Shown here: positions 43,321 through 51,682 of the stretch, piece after piece | How the letters are laid out: every line of letters begins with the position of its first letter | Position numbering within the stretch: the first letter of the stretch is position 1 | From: Pseudoflavonifractor sp. An44 | Lineage (GTDB): Bacteria; Bacillota; Clostridia; Oscillospirales; Oscillospiraceae | Direction: 5' to 3' | Assembly: GCF_002161675.1 (NCBI RefSeq) | Contig: NZ_NFIH01000001.1 | Span: 62,001-126,000, forward strand | Length of the DNA stretch: 64,000 nt | Made by a program: the position numbers and the translations under genes | The notes under the pieces: generated by a model | Seen by the model: only the letters and a program-made list of their open reading frames with translations | Told to the model about the DNA's origin: nothing | Databases searched by the model: none

Positions 43321-46300
43321 TTAACCAAGATCGTCTATCAAGTCTGATAATGGTTTGATCGCCTGAATATTGCTTCGAAATAGCTTATCCCACATATCTA
43401 GGCATGTAGCACAAATCGAAGGTTGCTTCTCTCCTCTATCAAAAAGCTTGACTACACACTTGATTAGGTCGGTCACTTCCAAATAAGAGTGTCTGCGCAC
43501 CCCCTTTCCTTGCGCAAATCCCTCCACAATCGTCATAAGCACCGGTGCATATTCACAGATATCCTCACCACTTTCATAGAGATACTTCAAAAACAAATGT
43601 ACCAAATGAGAACTTTGTACCGATGAAAACAATTTGCTTAAAAAATCTTTATCCCGATGGATAGAAATTTTCTTGTGTATGAAAAGCTGTCCAAGTCCAT
43701 CTATGCTCTCAGATGTGTTTTCAAGATAGTACAACAGAATTTCTTCACTTACTTCGTGAAATTCATCCAAATCAAAGCTAGAAATAGCTTGTCGGCATAT
43801 CTTTGATTTAGCTTTCGTGGAGAGTTCTGCAGAAGTAATCCACTCTAATGCCTTTGAATCAGAAAAGAAGATTCCAACTGCACACAACATGCCAGCTGCA
43901 CATTCTTCCAAATCCTCTAATTTTGTAGCACAGGCATCTATCAATTTATTGCGCAAAAACATACTGTGCTCCATATATTCTTCTCGTATTACTGTCCACG
44001 CTCCTGATGCATACAACACCCGCAGATCTTGACCAAGAATTTTTCGAAATACATCGTACGCAAATTTACGGTCTATCTGGTAGTACGCCTCCACACAATC
44101 CATCAAAGCAAAACGGACAGCTGCATTCTTATCTTTACTTACTTGGATTATCGTACTTTTAAAATACTCATCCAAATCACTATGGTTCCACAGCAGGGCT
44201 GCTACTGCGCCAACCGCTTCTCCTCTTACGCAATTTATGGAATTTTGAAGCAATGCGTTTGCAGTCAGATGATCTGGATCTGACTGACTTGTAACAATGT
44301 AATCATTCTCCTTGGGTTCTGGATGTGCCAATGCCATATTACATATCAACTCGAGCACTTCTTTTCCCCATACTCTACTGGCATTTCTGCTTATAAGCTG
44401 CGAAACCGACATTGCTATATTTCGATCACTGCGATGTGAAAATCGCTGGATGATAGCTTCAATCAGCTCTGTGGGGATATTTTCTCCCTTCTGTTCATCT
44501 GACAGCATGTTTAGGATGCTACATATATACGCAGCATCACAATTTTGAGGGAATGACAACGCAAGCTTGGCAAATCGTTCTGGTTCCTGTTCTGCCTGTT
44601 TCCTCATAGAGGACGCAAACATCCCGTGACTCGCCTCTATGCAATGATCCCCCTCCACCTGCCTAAACAAATGTTCCTTCATTTTATCAACTGGCGTAGA
44701 AATAATTTGAAGCCATCGTCGATCACTCAAGCGATCTGCATGATCATACACAGGCGAAACCACGCTCCCCCCAGGTCCTGATAAGACTCCACAATAATGG
44801 AAATGTGGAATACAAACCCATGTATTTCGGTTCAATTCTTGAATCAATGCTTTTGATTTTTCAGATAAGCGATTAAAATCCATACAAGGCAGCAATTCCT
44901 TTTGCAAATGCCCCCAATACGTCCAATATGCCCTTTGGTTCTGGCGGACTCTATTCCACTCGATACGGCGTTTCAGTCTACCAACCATTTCCTTGGAACT
45001 TTCTTTCCACGTGTAAATAATTTGTTCCAGTTGCCTGTAGACGGTTTCATCACAATGTATTGAGAATTTTTGAAGGATTTGTTTTGTATAGTGCAGATAA
45101 TCTTCCTCTTTCGCTGAGTACACCAGTATTTTTCTGTCAAAGTCTTTACACAGCCAACCTATCGCTTCATTTGAGTAAACATCTGGCAGAGAGCAAATTG
45201 CATGCATAATTAGTTCATGCCCAACTGCAGAAGTGGGATATTCCACCGCACGGACAAATTCCATAACCCACGCAGGATCGATTTTAGCGTACTCCTCTAT
45301 CGCTCGTTTACTAATATTCACGATTTCTCGTACAGTTGAATCGTTGTATCCACTCTGTATCCACTCACGGAACTCCCAATGCACTCCACATAATGTATAA
45401 GGCCACTGTAGTGTGTATTTTTTTGTAACATCGCAAATTTTCCCAAACAGTCGTTCGATAAACGCCTGATACTCGACTTTCGAATTCAACCCCCACAGTT
45501 CTAAATCTTTCACGTATATATGTATGTGGGCGTCTTTGCATTGCTCCCAGTTATCCAAGATGATTTCAAACACATCTATGATACGGATAGAGCGGCATTC
45601 TAAAAGTCTTGATATGCCCCAGAATTCATTTAAGATGATGGGATGTTTCCTCAAAATATCACATCTCAGCTGAAACATACGTTCAGAATCCTCACTAGGA
45701 TCAGTACATAGTGTGTCGAAAATCAAACGATCTTTCTCTTCGTCTTGTAGCGCAAACGGCGCAACATAATCTGCAACATAATCTGGTTCTATGTCACTGA
45801 TGGATCTCAAAAGGCGAGCAGATTGGTCATCAAGCTCTCCTTTCCACTCCTTCAAAACATGTCTGATATACTGCGGGTGCCTACTCAATACAGCCTGAAT
45901 CACATAGGTTCTCCACTCCGACTGCTGTATATAGTCATCTAGTAAAGCTAGAACCTCTGCCTCCGGTTGCTCACACTGCCCCATAATTTCAAACACCGTA
46001 CATTTGAAATAATATCTTACACCATCACTTTCCAACATCTTTTTTCCTTGCTCTGTGAACATGGACTGGTCTGTGTCAATCAGGGTCTGCAAAACAGATA
46101 ATACTCGGTAGCGAATCATGGGTGTTTGTTCGTCGAGCCCACCAACCAAGGTGCAAAGATCTTCACCAAAATAGATTCTACGGTTGAGGTCAGACACGAT
46201 AAAGTAATCTAAAAAACTTTGGTGCACAAAAGAAATTCCACTTGAGGGTTGATTGTGCTTCAATAACCCACTTGAGATAAATCTATCAACAACCTCATAA

Positions 46301-47895
46301 TAATCATTCAAAAGGACTCTAGGGATGACAAAGCGCCCTCGGTTTTCCATATATTCTACAATATCATCTCTGCATTTTTTCACCGTTTCAAGTCTAATAC
46401 CCGCCCTTTCACACTGCTTTTGAATTTGAGTCCACCATTCCCCCATCAATCCATACACTGATGAAACATGGTTTTTGGAACTGTTTTCTTCTAACTGTGT
46501 CCAAACATACAACGACGAAGGCGTCAACAACAGCTTTTGCAACCTGGACGGTAATTGCTTATATCGTGTGCCTATGATTTCTGTAACTTCCTCTTCCGTA
46601 AAAGAGTCAACCTTTACTCTGGACCACACCAGTCCACGCTGCCTCTCTTGATCTGAATTCTCAAATAAGCTTTTTAATCCTTTGTCATTCTCTAAATCAA
46701 ATGTCCGCGCAGCAAAAATAATCGAAACATTTCCATTCTGATAACCGTTAATGGATTCTGCCTGTTTAATCAGCTCTTTGCACACGTCCAAGGCAGTACT
46801 GGAATGACTGTTGGTCCACCGCAAGGAATCCAGTTGATCCAAAATCAGCACACACTTCTCTCCCGCCGCCATAGCGGACAAACTATACACAGGAGACTCA
46901 GGCAGTCCCAACTCTCTTCCATAACCATCCGCAGAAACCGCTGGGGTATGCTTATCCAATTTTACCGCAAGATACAGAGTCCCTTCCTCACTCAGAAAAT
47001 TGATGACCTCTTGAAGACATCCGCTTTTCCCAAAACCAGCCCTTCCATGCAGAATCACTGATTTTCCAGCATGCAAATCGTTTATGACCCGCTCTGTCGC
47101 AGTCCGATGTATAAGTTTATCATAGATAGCAGAGAATTCATCCCAGTGCATATGATTAAGTACATTTATTCTCTCTAATACACGCGTATCATACCCATAA
47201 TGTCTGGGGTGGAACCCATTCTTTTCCATATAATCAATAACGTCCTTCGCCGTTATCTTGACCCCATATCTCCCAGTGTCATTGGCATACTGCTCCAGCA
47301 AAATACGAGCATTCGATTCGTTCCCTGTAAATTCTTGACTTATCCGTTCCTCTAGGTCTCGTTGAGCTTCCAAACCCGTAGGACTATGTTCAAAATAGCA
47401 ATGGGAAAGGATGTACACCAGCTGTTCCAAATCTCCTGGGCAGTCTGGGTCTAGGTGTAACGCATTTGCACATTCCTTGAACTGTTTGCAAATAGTGTCA
47501 TTGTTCAACTGACACTCAACGAATTGCTGTGGCGATAGATTTGTTCTGGCCCGTTTACACAACTCATCGATTTCGTTATATGGCAGCGGTGAAATAAAAT
47601 AGTAGTCATTACCAACGTCTGAAACAATTTTTCTGGCACGATTCCAAACATCGTGCCCCTTTAAATCTGCTACTGACCAGAACTTTTTTGTCGAATTGCT
47701 CCCCTTACACTGGTAATAGTTTGTTTTTTCTTTCTCTTCAGCTATATATTCTACGCTGTCACTATTGGGCCCCAAAGGCTCGACAATAATTGACACCACG
47801 TTCTCTCTTGCCAATCTCAAAAGAAGTTTTGCAAAAAATTGATTTTCATATTTATTCCCATACTTGTCAGCACGGCCACCAGGCTCCAGGCTCAC
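43321..47895 (-). CDS. STAND-family NTPase with nuclease-like N terminus (Avs-like)
   Basis: A 1524-residue protein starting at the GTG at 47895, which has AGGAGGG at good spacing; the nearby ATG at 47901 touches that site. The N-terminal ~190 residues resemble a Cap4/DUF4297-type PD-(D/E)xK nuclease (GRADKYGNKYENQFFAKLLL, acidic residues at ~40-50, then NYYQCKGSN). The NTPase has SVILHGRAGFGKSGCLQEVI near 284 and CVLILDQLDSLRW near 345. The remaining ~900 residues are helical repeats likely to sense a target. This nuclease-NTPase-repeat layout is that of Avs antiphage sensors. It lies just after a terminator following the SIR2-like gene and 70 bases before the helicase gene. Confidence 0.82.
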   Translation of the reverse strand: MSLEPGGRADKYGNKYENQFFAKLLLRLARENVVSIIVEPLGPNSDSVEYIAEEKEKTNYYQCKGSNSTKKFWSVADLKGHDVWNRARKIVSDVGNDYYFISPLPYNEIDELCKRARTNLSPQQFVECQLNNDTICKQFKECANALHLDPDCPGDLEQLVYILSHCYFEHSPTGLEAQRDLEERISQEFTGNESNARILLEQYANDTGRYGVKITAKDVIDYMEKNGFHPRHYGYDTRVLERINVLNHMHWDEFSAIYDKLIHRTATERVINDLHAGKSVILHGRAGFGKSGCLQEVINFLSEEGTLYLAVKLDKHTPAVSADGYGRELGLPESPVYSLSAMAAGEKCVLILDQLDSLRWTNSHSSTALDVCKELIKQAESINGYQNGNVSIIFAARTFDLENDKGLKSLFENSDQERQRGLVWSRVKVDSFTEEEVTEIIGTRYKQLPSRLQKLLLTPSSLYVWTQLEENSSKNHVSSVYGLMGEWWTQIQKQCERAGIRLETVKKCRDDIVEYMENRGRFVIPRVLLNDYYEVVDRFISSGLLKHNQPSSGISFVHQSFLDYFIVSDLNRRIYFGEDLCTLVGGLDEQTPMIRYRVLSVLQTLIDTDQSMFTEQGKKMLESDGVRYYFKCTVFEIMGQCEQPEAEVLALLDDYIQQSEWRTYVIQAVLSRHPQYIRHVLKEWKGELDDQSARLLRSISDIEPDYVADYVAPFALQDEEKDRLIFDTLCTDPSEDSERMFQLRCDILRKHPIILNEFWGISRLLECRSIRIIDVFEIILDNWEQCKDAHIHIYVKDLELWGLNSKVEYQAFIERLFGKICDVTKKYTLQWPYTLCGVHWEFREWIQSGYNDSTVREIVNISKRAIEEYAKIDPAWVMEFVRAVEYPTSAVGHELIMHAICSLPDVYSNEAIGWLCKDFDRKILVYSAKEEDYLHYTKQILQKFSIHCDETVYRQLEQIIYTWKESSKEMVGRLKRRIEWNRVRQNQRAYWTYWGHLQKELLPCMDFNRLSEKSKALIQELNRNTWVCIPHFHYCGVLSGPGGSVVSPVYDHADRLSDRRWLQIISTPVDKMKEHLFRQVEGDHCIEASHGMFASSMRKQAEQEPERFAKLALSFPQNCDAAYICSILNMLSDEQKGENIPTELIEAIIQRFSHRSDRNIAMSVSQLISRNASRVWGKEVLELICNMALAHPEPKENDYIVTSQSDPDHLTANALLQNSINCVRGEAVGAVAALLWNHSDLDEYFKSTIIQVSKDKNAAVRFALMDCVEAYYQIDRKFAYDVFRKILGQDLRVLYASGAWTVIREEYMEHSMFLRNKLIDACATKLEDLEECAAGMLCAVGIFFSDSKALEWITSAELSTKAKSKICRQAISSFDLDEFHEVSEEILLYYLENTSESIDGLGQLFIHKKISIHRDKDFLSKLFSSVQSSHLVHLFLKYLYESGEDICEYAPVLMTIVEGFAQGKGVRRHSYLEVTDLIKCVVKLFDRGEKQPSICATCLDMWDKLFRSNIQAIKPLSDLIDDLG

Positions 47896-47930
47896 GGTCA
47901 TCCCTCCTAGCACAAGGTCTCTGGTATATA

Positions 47931-47971
47931 GAAAAAAGCCAGCCGCATGGCAATGCCATACGGCTGGCCTG
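47931..47971 (-). terminator. Terminator/attenuator between SIR2-like and STAND genes
   Basis: On the minus strand GCCAGCCG-t-ATGGC, loop ATT, GCCAT-g-CGGCTGGC forms a 14-bp stem with one mismatch, followed by TTTTTTC. Only about 35 bases separate it from the start of the STAND gene, so it may act as an attenuator limiting expression of that gene. Confidence 0.8.
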
Positions 47972-48073
47972 CAGGTTTATGGCCTGCCGCTAGTAAATTG
48001 TACCATATTTCAAGTATTTCTTCAATTCACATACACTCCGACACAGTCTAAAACTATTCCCTAAAGCCCAGAG

Positions 48074-49000
48074 CTACTCGGCCAGCCTACTTTGAATTCT
48101 TTGCCTTAGTCCTTCGTAAAACTGTGGAAATTCACCGTCCTGTACCAAATCGGAATGAACGTTCACACCATAGGCCTCTGCCAAAAGCTTTTTTTCATCG
48201 GCTATATTAGCATCCCAAAAGTATACACCAGAATTTTGGGATCCATGTCGCTTTTTACAATTTATCAGCCACCAAATATCCAATTCAGAAACACCCAGCC
48301 CAAATCCAATCGTATATACGTCCCCAATCATAAAGTAATCAACCCAGCTTTGCGGAACAAAATCCGTTTTTTGCTTTTGGCTGTACTGGTATCGACGAAT
48401 GAACTGATGAATATATTGCTGAATCATGCTGGTCAGCTCACAATAATAGTAGTGTCCGATAATCATTGTGTTCGGCTTAGCTAATTCGCCATGAATATGC
48501 CAGATACGCTGGGTAGCCGTCTCTGTTGGAATCTCAAAGTACTGGTGTAACTTTCCGGTCTTCTTATCAACCTTTAAGTCGACAGCCTTCTTCCGATACT
48601 TGTGGCTTTTCCCTGTAGCAACTGAAAAGTCCGTCATCAAAGAACTCTCAATTTCGTATGTATAATTTGTAGTCAGAATCGCATCAGGATTCAGGCTGCA
48701 AAAGCCACGAATTAAATCCAATGTTTTTTCGTTTGCTTTTCCGTTATCTACTTCTTTGGCATTCTCAGCTACGTATTCCTTTAATTGTACGTCCACACGA
48801 TCTCCAGTCAACACCACTGGACGCATAGGATATGGCAGTTTTTTTATCTGTTGGACTTCGTCGTCTGACAATTTGACACATTTTATTTTATCCAGAAGAG
48901 AATCCCACGAGTCTCCTCCGAATGCCTGGAGCACACCGCTTCCAATCAGAAAGACTACTGGCGTCTTTCCATACGGAATAGGAGGTAAATTTCCCTTCAT
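48074..49000 (-). CDS. SIR2-like NAD-binding protein
   Basis: A 308-residue single-domain protein with SIR2-type motifs: VVFLIGSGVLQAFGGDSW (NAD-binding loop) near residue 15, DAILTTNYTYEIESSL near 107, RIWHIHGELAKPN (catalytic His region) near 165 and DVYTIGFGLGVSELDIWWLI near 225. In defence systems such domains deplete NAD+ when phage is sensed. No sensor domain is fused, so it may work with the adjacent STAND NTPase or stand alone. A strong terminator follows its stop. The direction is the same as the STAND gene. Confidence 0.82.
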   Translation of the reverse strand: MKGNLPPIPYGKTPVVFLIGSGVLQAFGGDSWDSLLDKIKCVKLSDDEVQQIKKLPYPMRPVVLTGDRVDVQLKEYVAENAKEVDNGKANEKTLDLIRGFCSLNPDAILTTNYTYEIESSLMTDFSVATGKSHKYRKKAVDLKVDKKTGKLHQYFEIPTETATQRIWHIHGELAKPNTMIIGHYYYCELTSMIQQYIHQFIRRYQYSQKQKTDFVPQSWVDYFMIGDVYTIGFGLGVSELDIWWLINCKKRHGSQNSGVYFWDANIADEKKLLAEAYGVNVHSDLVQDGEFPQFYEGLRQRIQSRLAE

Positions 49001-49971
49001 CTGTTACAGCTCCCTCTGGGCAAAACCATCAAATCCATTGGCTCGTAGAAACTATGCTTCATTCCCCCAACGCCTCAAAGTGTTTTTTGGCGCAGCAAAT
49101 CTTGGCCAATTCTGAGGAACGCAGACTTTCTTTCTCCACATTTTTCTTGGTCTCCACCCACAAAATAGAGTTTGTGCTGCCGTCGTCCTCCAACAACCGC
49201 ACAGTTATTAGGCCCTCTGCTCAATGGCGACGCGAACCCATAATATCATGCCTGAACAGGCAGGCACATTGCTCTATGACAATAAGTCCATTTCCCTCTT
49301 TTGTCTCAATCATAGATACGCTTAACAGTCAAATCGTTCCAACCGCTTCTGTGAAACTGAGGTGGAAGCTTGCTTTCCTCACGATATTGTCAATCCATCT
49401 CAAAGTCAATGAAAAAAAGCCGCACTGGAGAAGGCCCTGGATAGAAACGGTCATAATATTCTTGCTTTTGGATTACTCAACATTTTACTTCTGGCGATAG
49501 TAATATTCTCATCAGGTGTCACAACATTCACAAACTCTTTCGCCCGCTCGTTAGAGATCTTTAGTGTCGATAAGTCGACTGATCACAATAGATGATTTTA
49601 TATTAAAACGAAGTCCACATATAGCTGTTCCTGTGCCATTTAAAAATCGTTTTTGCTACAATCAGTAATTATTGGATTGACTTCTTGCCCACCACTATCG
49701 GCATACACTGAGCGCACTCGAGCATCATTCAACTACTCGATGATTCTATCCTTCCCCCGGATACTCCGCTTCTTGCAGCCATACATTCCCATATCCATAA
49801 TCCTCCGATCAAATCCGATTGGCTCCACAAGATTCTTTGGGAACCTACTAAAGCCCATTAGCTTTCTTTAGACTGTTCTACGTATTTCTAAAGTAAGCCT
49901 CGAGTATCTAGGCTCCTACCATAATACAGAGTTGAATCTCACAAATACCTTATCGAAAGCCTTCTTTGAGA
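49001..49971 (-). pseudogene. ~1 kb of decayed sequence with type III restriction (Res) remnant
   Basis: No intact gene is seen. On the minus strand at ~49210-49065 a short open piece reads RLLEDDGSTNSILWVETKKN then VEKESLRSSELAKICCAKKH and FEALGE plus stop, which matches the extreme C terminus of type III restriction Res subunits (ETKG...K..CA.KHFE pattern). Further upstream (49960-49500) other minus-strand fragments such as VRSVYADSGGQEVNPIITD and GLRFNIKSSIVISRLIDTKD are separated by stops and frameshifts. The region is probably the residue of a deleted restriction system. Confidence 0.5.
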
Positions 49972-50970
49972 TTATCCACGGAATGGAATTTTAGATTTAC
50001 GAACCACAGTACCTCCAATTTCGACGCTGTCTGAATCTGTTGAGGGTAATTCTCCAGAGAGCATATGTACAACAGCTCTATAAATGAGTTCTTGATTTTG
50101 ACCCGGCCCAACAATCAGACTCTTCACAATACTCTTACTTCTGTCTTTCGCTTGAAACACAACCTGCAGTGTGGGTTTCACAACGTTTTCCGACACATAA
50201 TAATGCACAGGGAAGTAAACACCAGCCCGTTTGGACGAATCTGCATCTGCCGTATGAAAGATCAACCTAGTTTCTTTTTCTTCTTTAAACCCCTCGTCTT
50301 TACAAAATGGCATAAATAGCCCCGCCAGTAGTGACACTTCCTGGATATGTTCACTGTTTGTTTCATTCCACATATATAGTTGCCTGTGGTATTGCTCTTT
50401 CTCTTCTTCAGAGTATTTTACTGGAATTGGTCCGATTTTATCATCAAACATTGGCAGAACAGAGTTTTCCTTATCTAACAGTTCATAATGTTTATATTGA
50501 ATATTATCCATTGCAAAAGAGATTGCAATTCCGCTATTTTTCCCATACCACTTCCATTGACTGAGCAGATCGTTGTTACCACAAAATGATATACTATACA
50601 CATTATTTCTATACGTATCTTCAAGCCTAATCTTTCTGTTTTTCTCTATCCATTTGAAATCTTTATAGGCATCTTCAATTCCATTTTTTCTATGTTTCTC
50701 TAACCATCTGAAACCATCTACATATTCATTCGTATCATTCAGAAACCGCAGATGACTTGCACGCATGGTACATGTCAGAATTGGATATTGCTCATCATCA
50801 TGGTATTGACGTTGCCCGACCAGTTTTATATGTTCATCAAAAATACTGACAAATGCTCCGGGCGAAGTATAGTGACAATACATCTCATCTTCTGGTGCTA
50901 CTGTTTTTCTATATATAGTATATACTGTTTGAAGGCCATGTCGCATGGCATCCAAAGTTGTAAACTCCAT
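49972..50970 (-). CDS. DUF2971-family protein, fourth gene of the GHKL operon
   Basis: A 332-residue protein with DUF2971 hallmarks: MYCHYTSPGAFVSIFDEHIK near residue 30, HLRFLNDTNEYVDGF near 75, VYSISFCGNNDLLSQWKWYG near 122, GIAISFAMDN, and GFKEEKETRLIFHTA near 230. The family resembles ADP-ribosyl-type or other small-effector folds in my reading, but no activity is established. Its ATG follows the stop of the receiver-like gene with a 2-base gap, so it is translationally coupled. As the last and smallest-domain gene of the operon it is a candidate effector. Confidence 0.82.
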   Translation of the reverse strand: MEFTTLDAMRHGLQTVYTIYRKTVAPEDEMYCHYTSPGAFVSIFDEHIKLVGQRQYHDDEQYPILTCTMRASHLRFLNDTNEYVDGFRWLEKHRKNGIEDAYKDFKWIEKNRKIRLEDTYRNNVYSISFCGNNDLLSQWKWYGKNSGIAISFAMDNIQYKHYELLDKENSVLPMFDDKIGPIPVKYSEEEKEQYHRQLYMWNETNSEHIQEVSLLAGLFMPFCKDEGFKEEKETRLIFHTADADSSKRAGVYFPVHYYVSENVVKPTLQVVFQAKDRSKSIVKSLIVGPGQNQELIYRAVVHMLSGELPSTDSDSVEIGGTVVRKSKIPFRG

Positions 50971-50972
50971 TT

Positions 50973-51665
50973 TTACACTCCTCTGGGCTCTTTATTATAG
51001 TACAGTCGTGCATATATCAATCCAAAATAGTTACCATAGTAGGTGCCTTTATTGTTTTCATTTCCCCCCTTATCGAGGAGCAGCCTATTAATGGATGGTG
51101 GGTCATTATCTCCTTTGGTATGAAATATATGGTAAAACATTGGAAATGCCGGACTATCTCTTGTAAATTCATGTGTCTCAGGGTTATAGGGACGATAGCA
51201 TTCTATGATTCTATCTCGATCCTCTTTAGAAAAATATTTTTCTTTCAGCTCTGAAAAAGCAGTACATTTATATGAACTTGTGAGCGTAATAACCAGCTTC
51301 CACTCTTCAAACCACTTACGTGCAAACTTATTTCTGATAATATGGCTTGCCAGTTTAAACCCTAATGTCTCGTCCTTGTCATCCAAACAGAGATCAATCA
51401 CTAGCTCTAGTTTTTCCACCCCCGCATCTATCTCACTTTGTACCGTATCCAAAACAAGCCTAATGCCAGACTGTACATCCTGAGCAATTTCTCCATCTCT
51501 CAAACTACCATCGTCATTTAGACAAGTTGGATCATGGGATAAATCACATAAACAATCTACAATCTTTACATCTGACACCCCATCTTGTGTAAGTATGTCA
51601 TTTAGTTCCTGTTTCTGTCTCTCCAAAATTATATTGTTATCATCAATAAAAATAACCGCTTTCAT
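50973..51665 (-). CDS. Response-regulator-receiver-like protein without output domain
   Basis: A 230-residue protein starting MKAVIFIDDNNIILERQKQE at 51665 (GAGGAGG upstream). The opening strand ends in the acidic Asp-Asp pair at 8-9 typical of receiver domains. LELVIDLCLDDK around residue 91 would be the phospho-acceptor strand, and LVITLTSSYK near 125 matches the Thr/Ser-Lys part. The acceptor lies ~35 residues later than usual, so there is an insertion (residues ~40-75). The C-terminal third has no recognised DNA-binding domain. It sits between the 1308-residue GHKL protein and the DUF2971 gene, suggesting a phospho-relay-like or decoy signalling role. Confidence 0.65.
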   Translation of the reverse strand: MKAVIFIDDNNIILERQKQELNDILTQDGVSDVKIVDCLCDLSHDPTCLNDDGSLRDGEIAQDVQSGIRLVLDTVQSEIDAGVEKLELVIDLCLDDKDETLGFKLASHIIRNKFARKWFEEWKLVITLTSSYKCTAFSELKEKYFSKEDRDRIIECYRPYNPETHEFTRDSPAFPMFYHIFHTKGDNDPPSINRLLLDKGGNENNKGTYYGNYFGLIYARLYYNKEPRGV

Positions 51666-51682
51666 TTTTCCTCCTCTTACTT

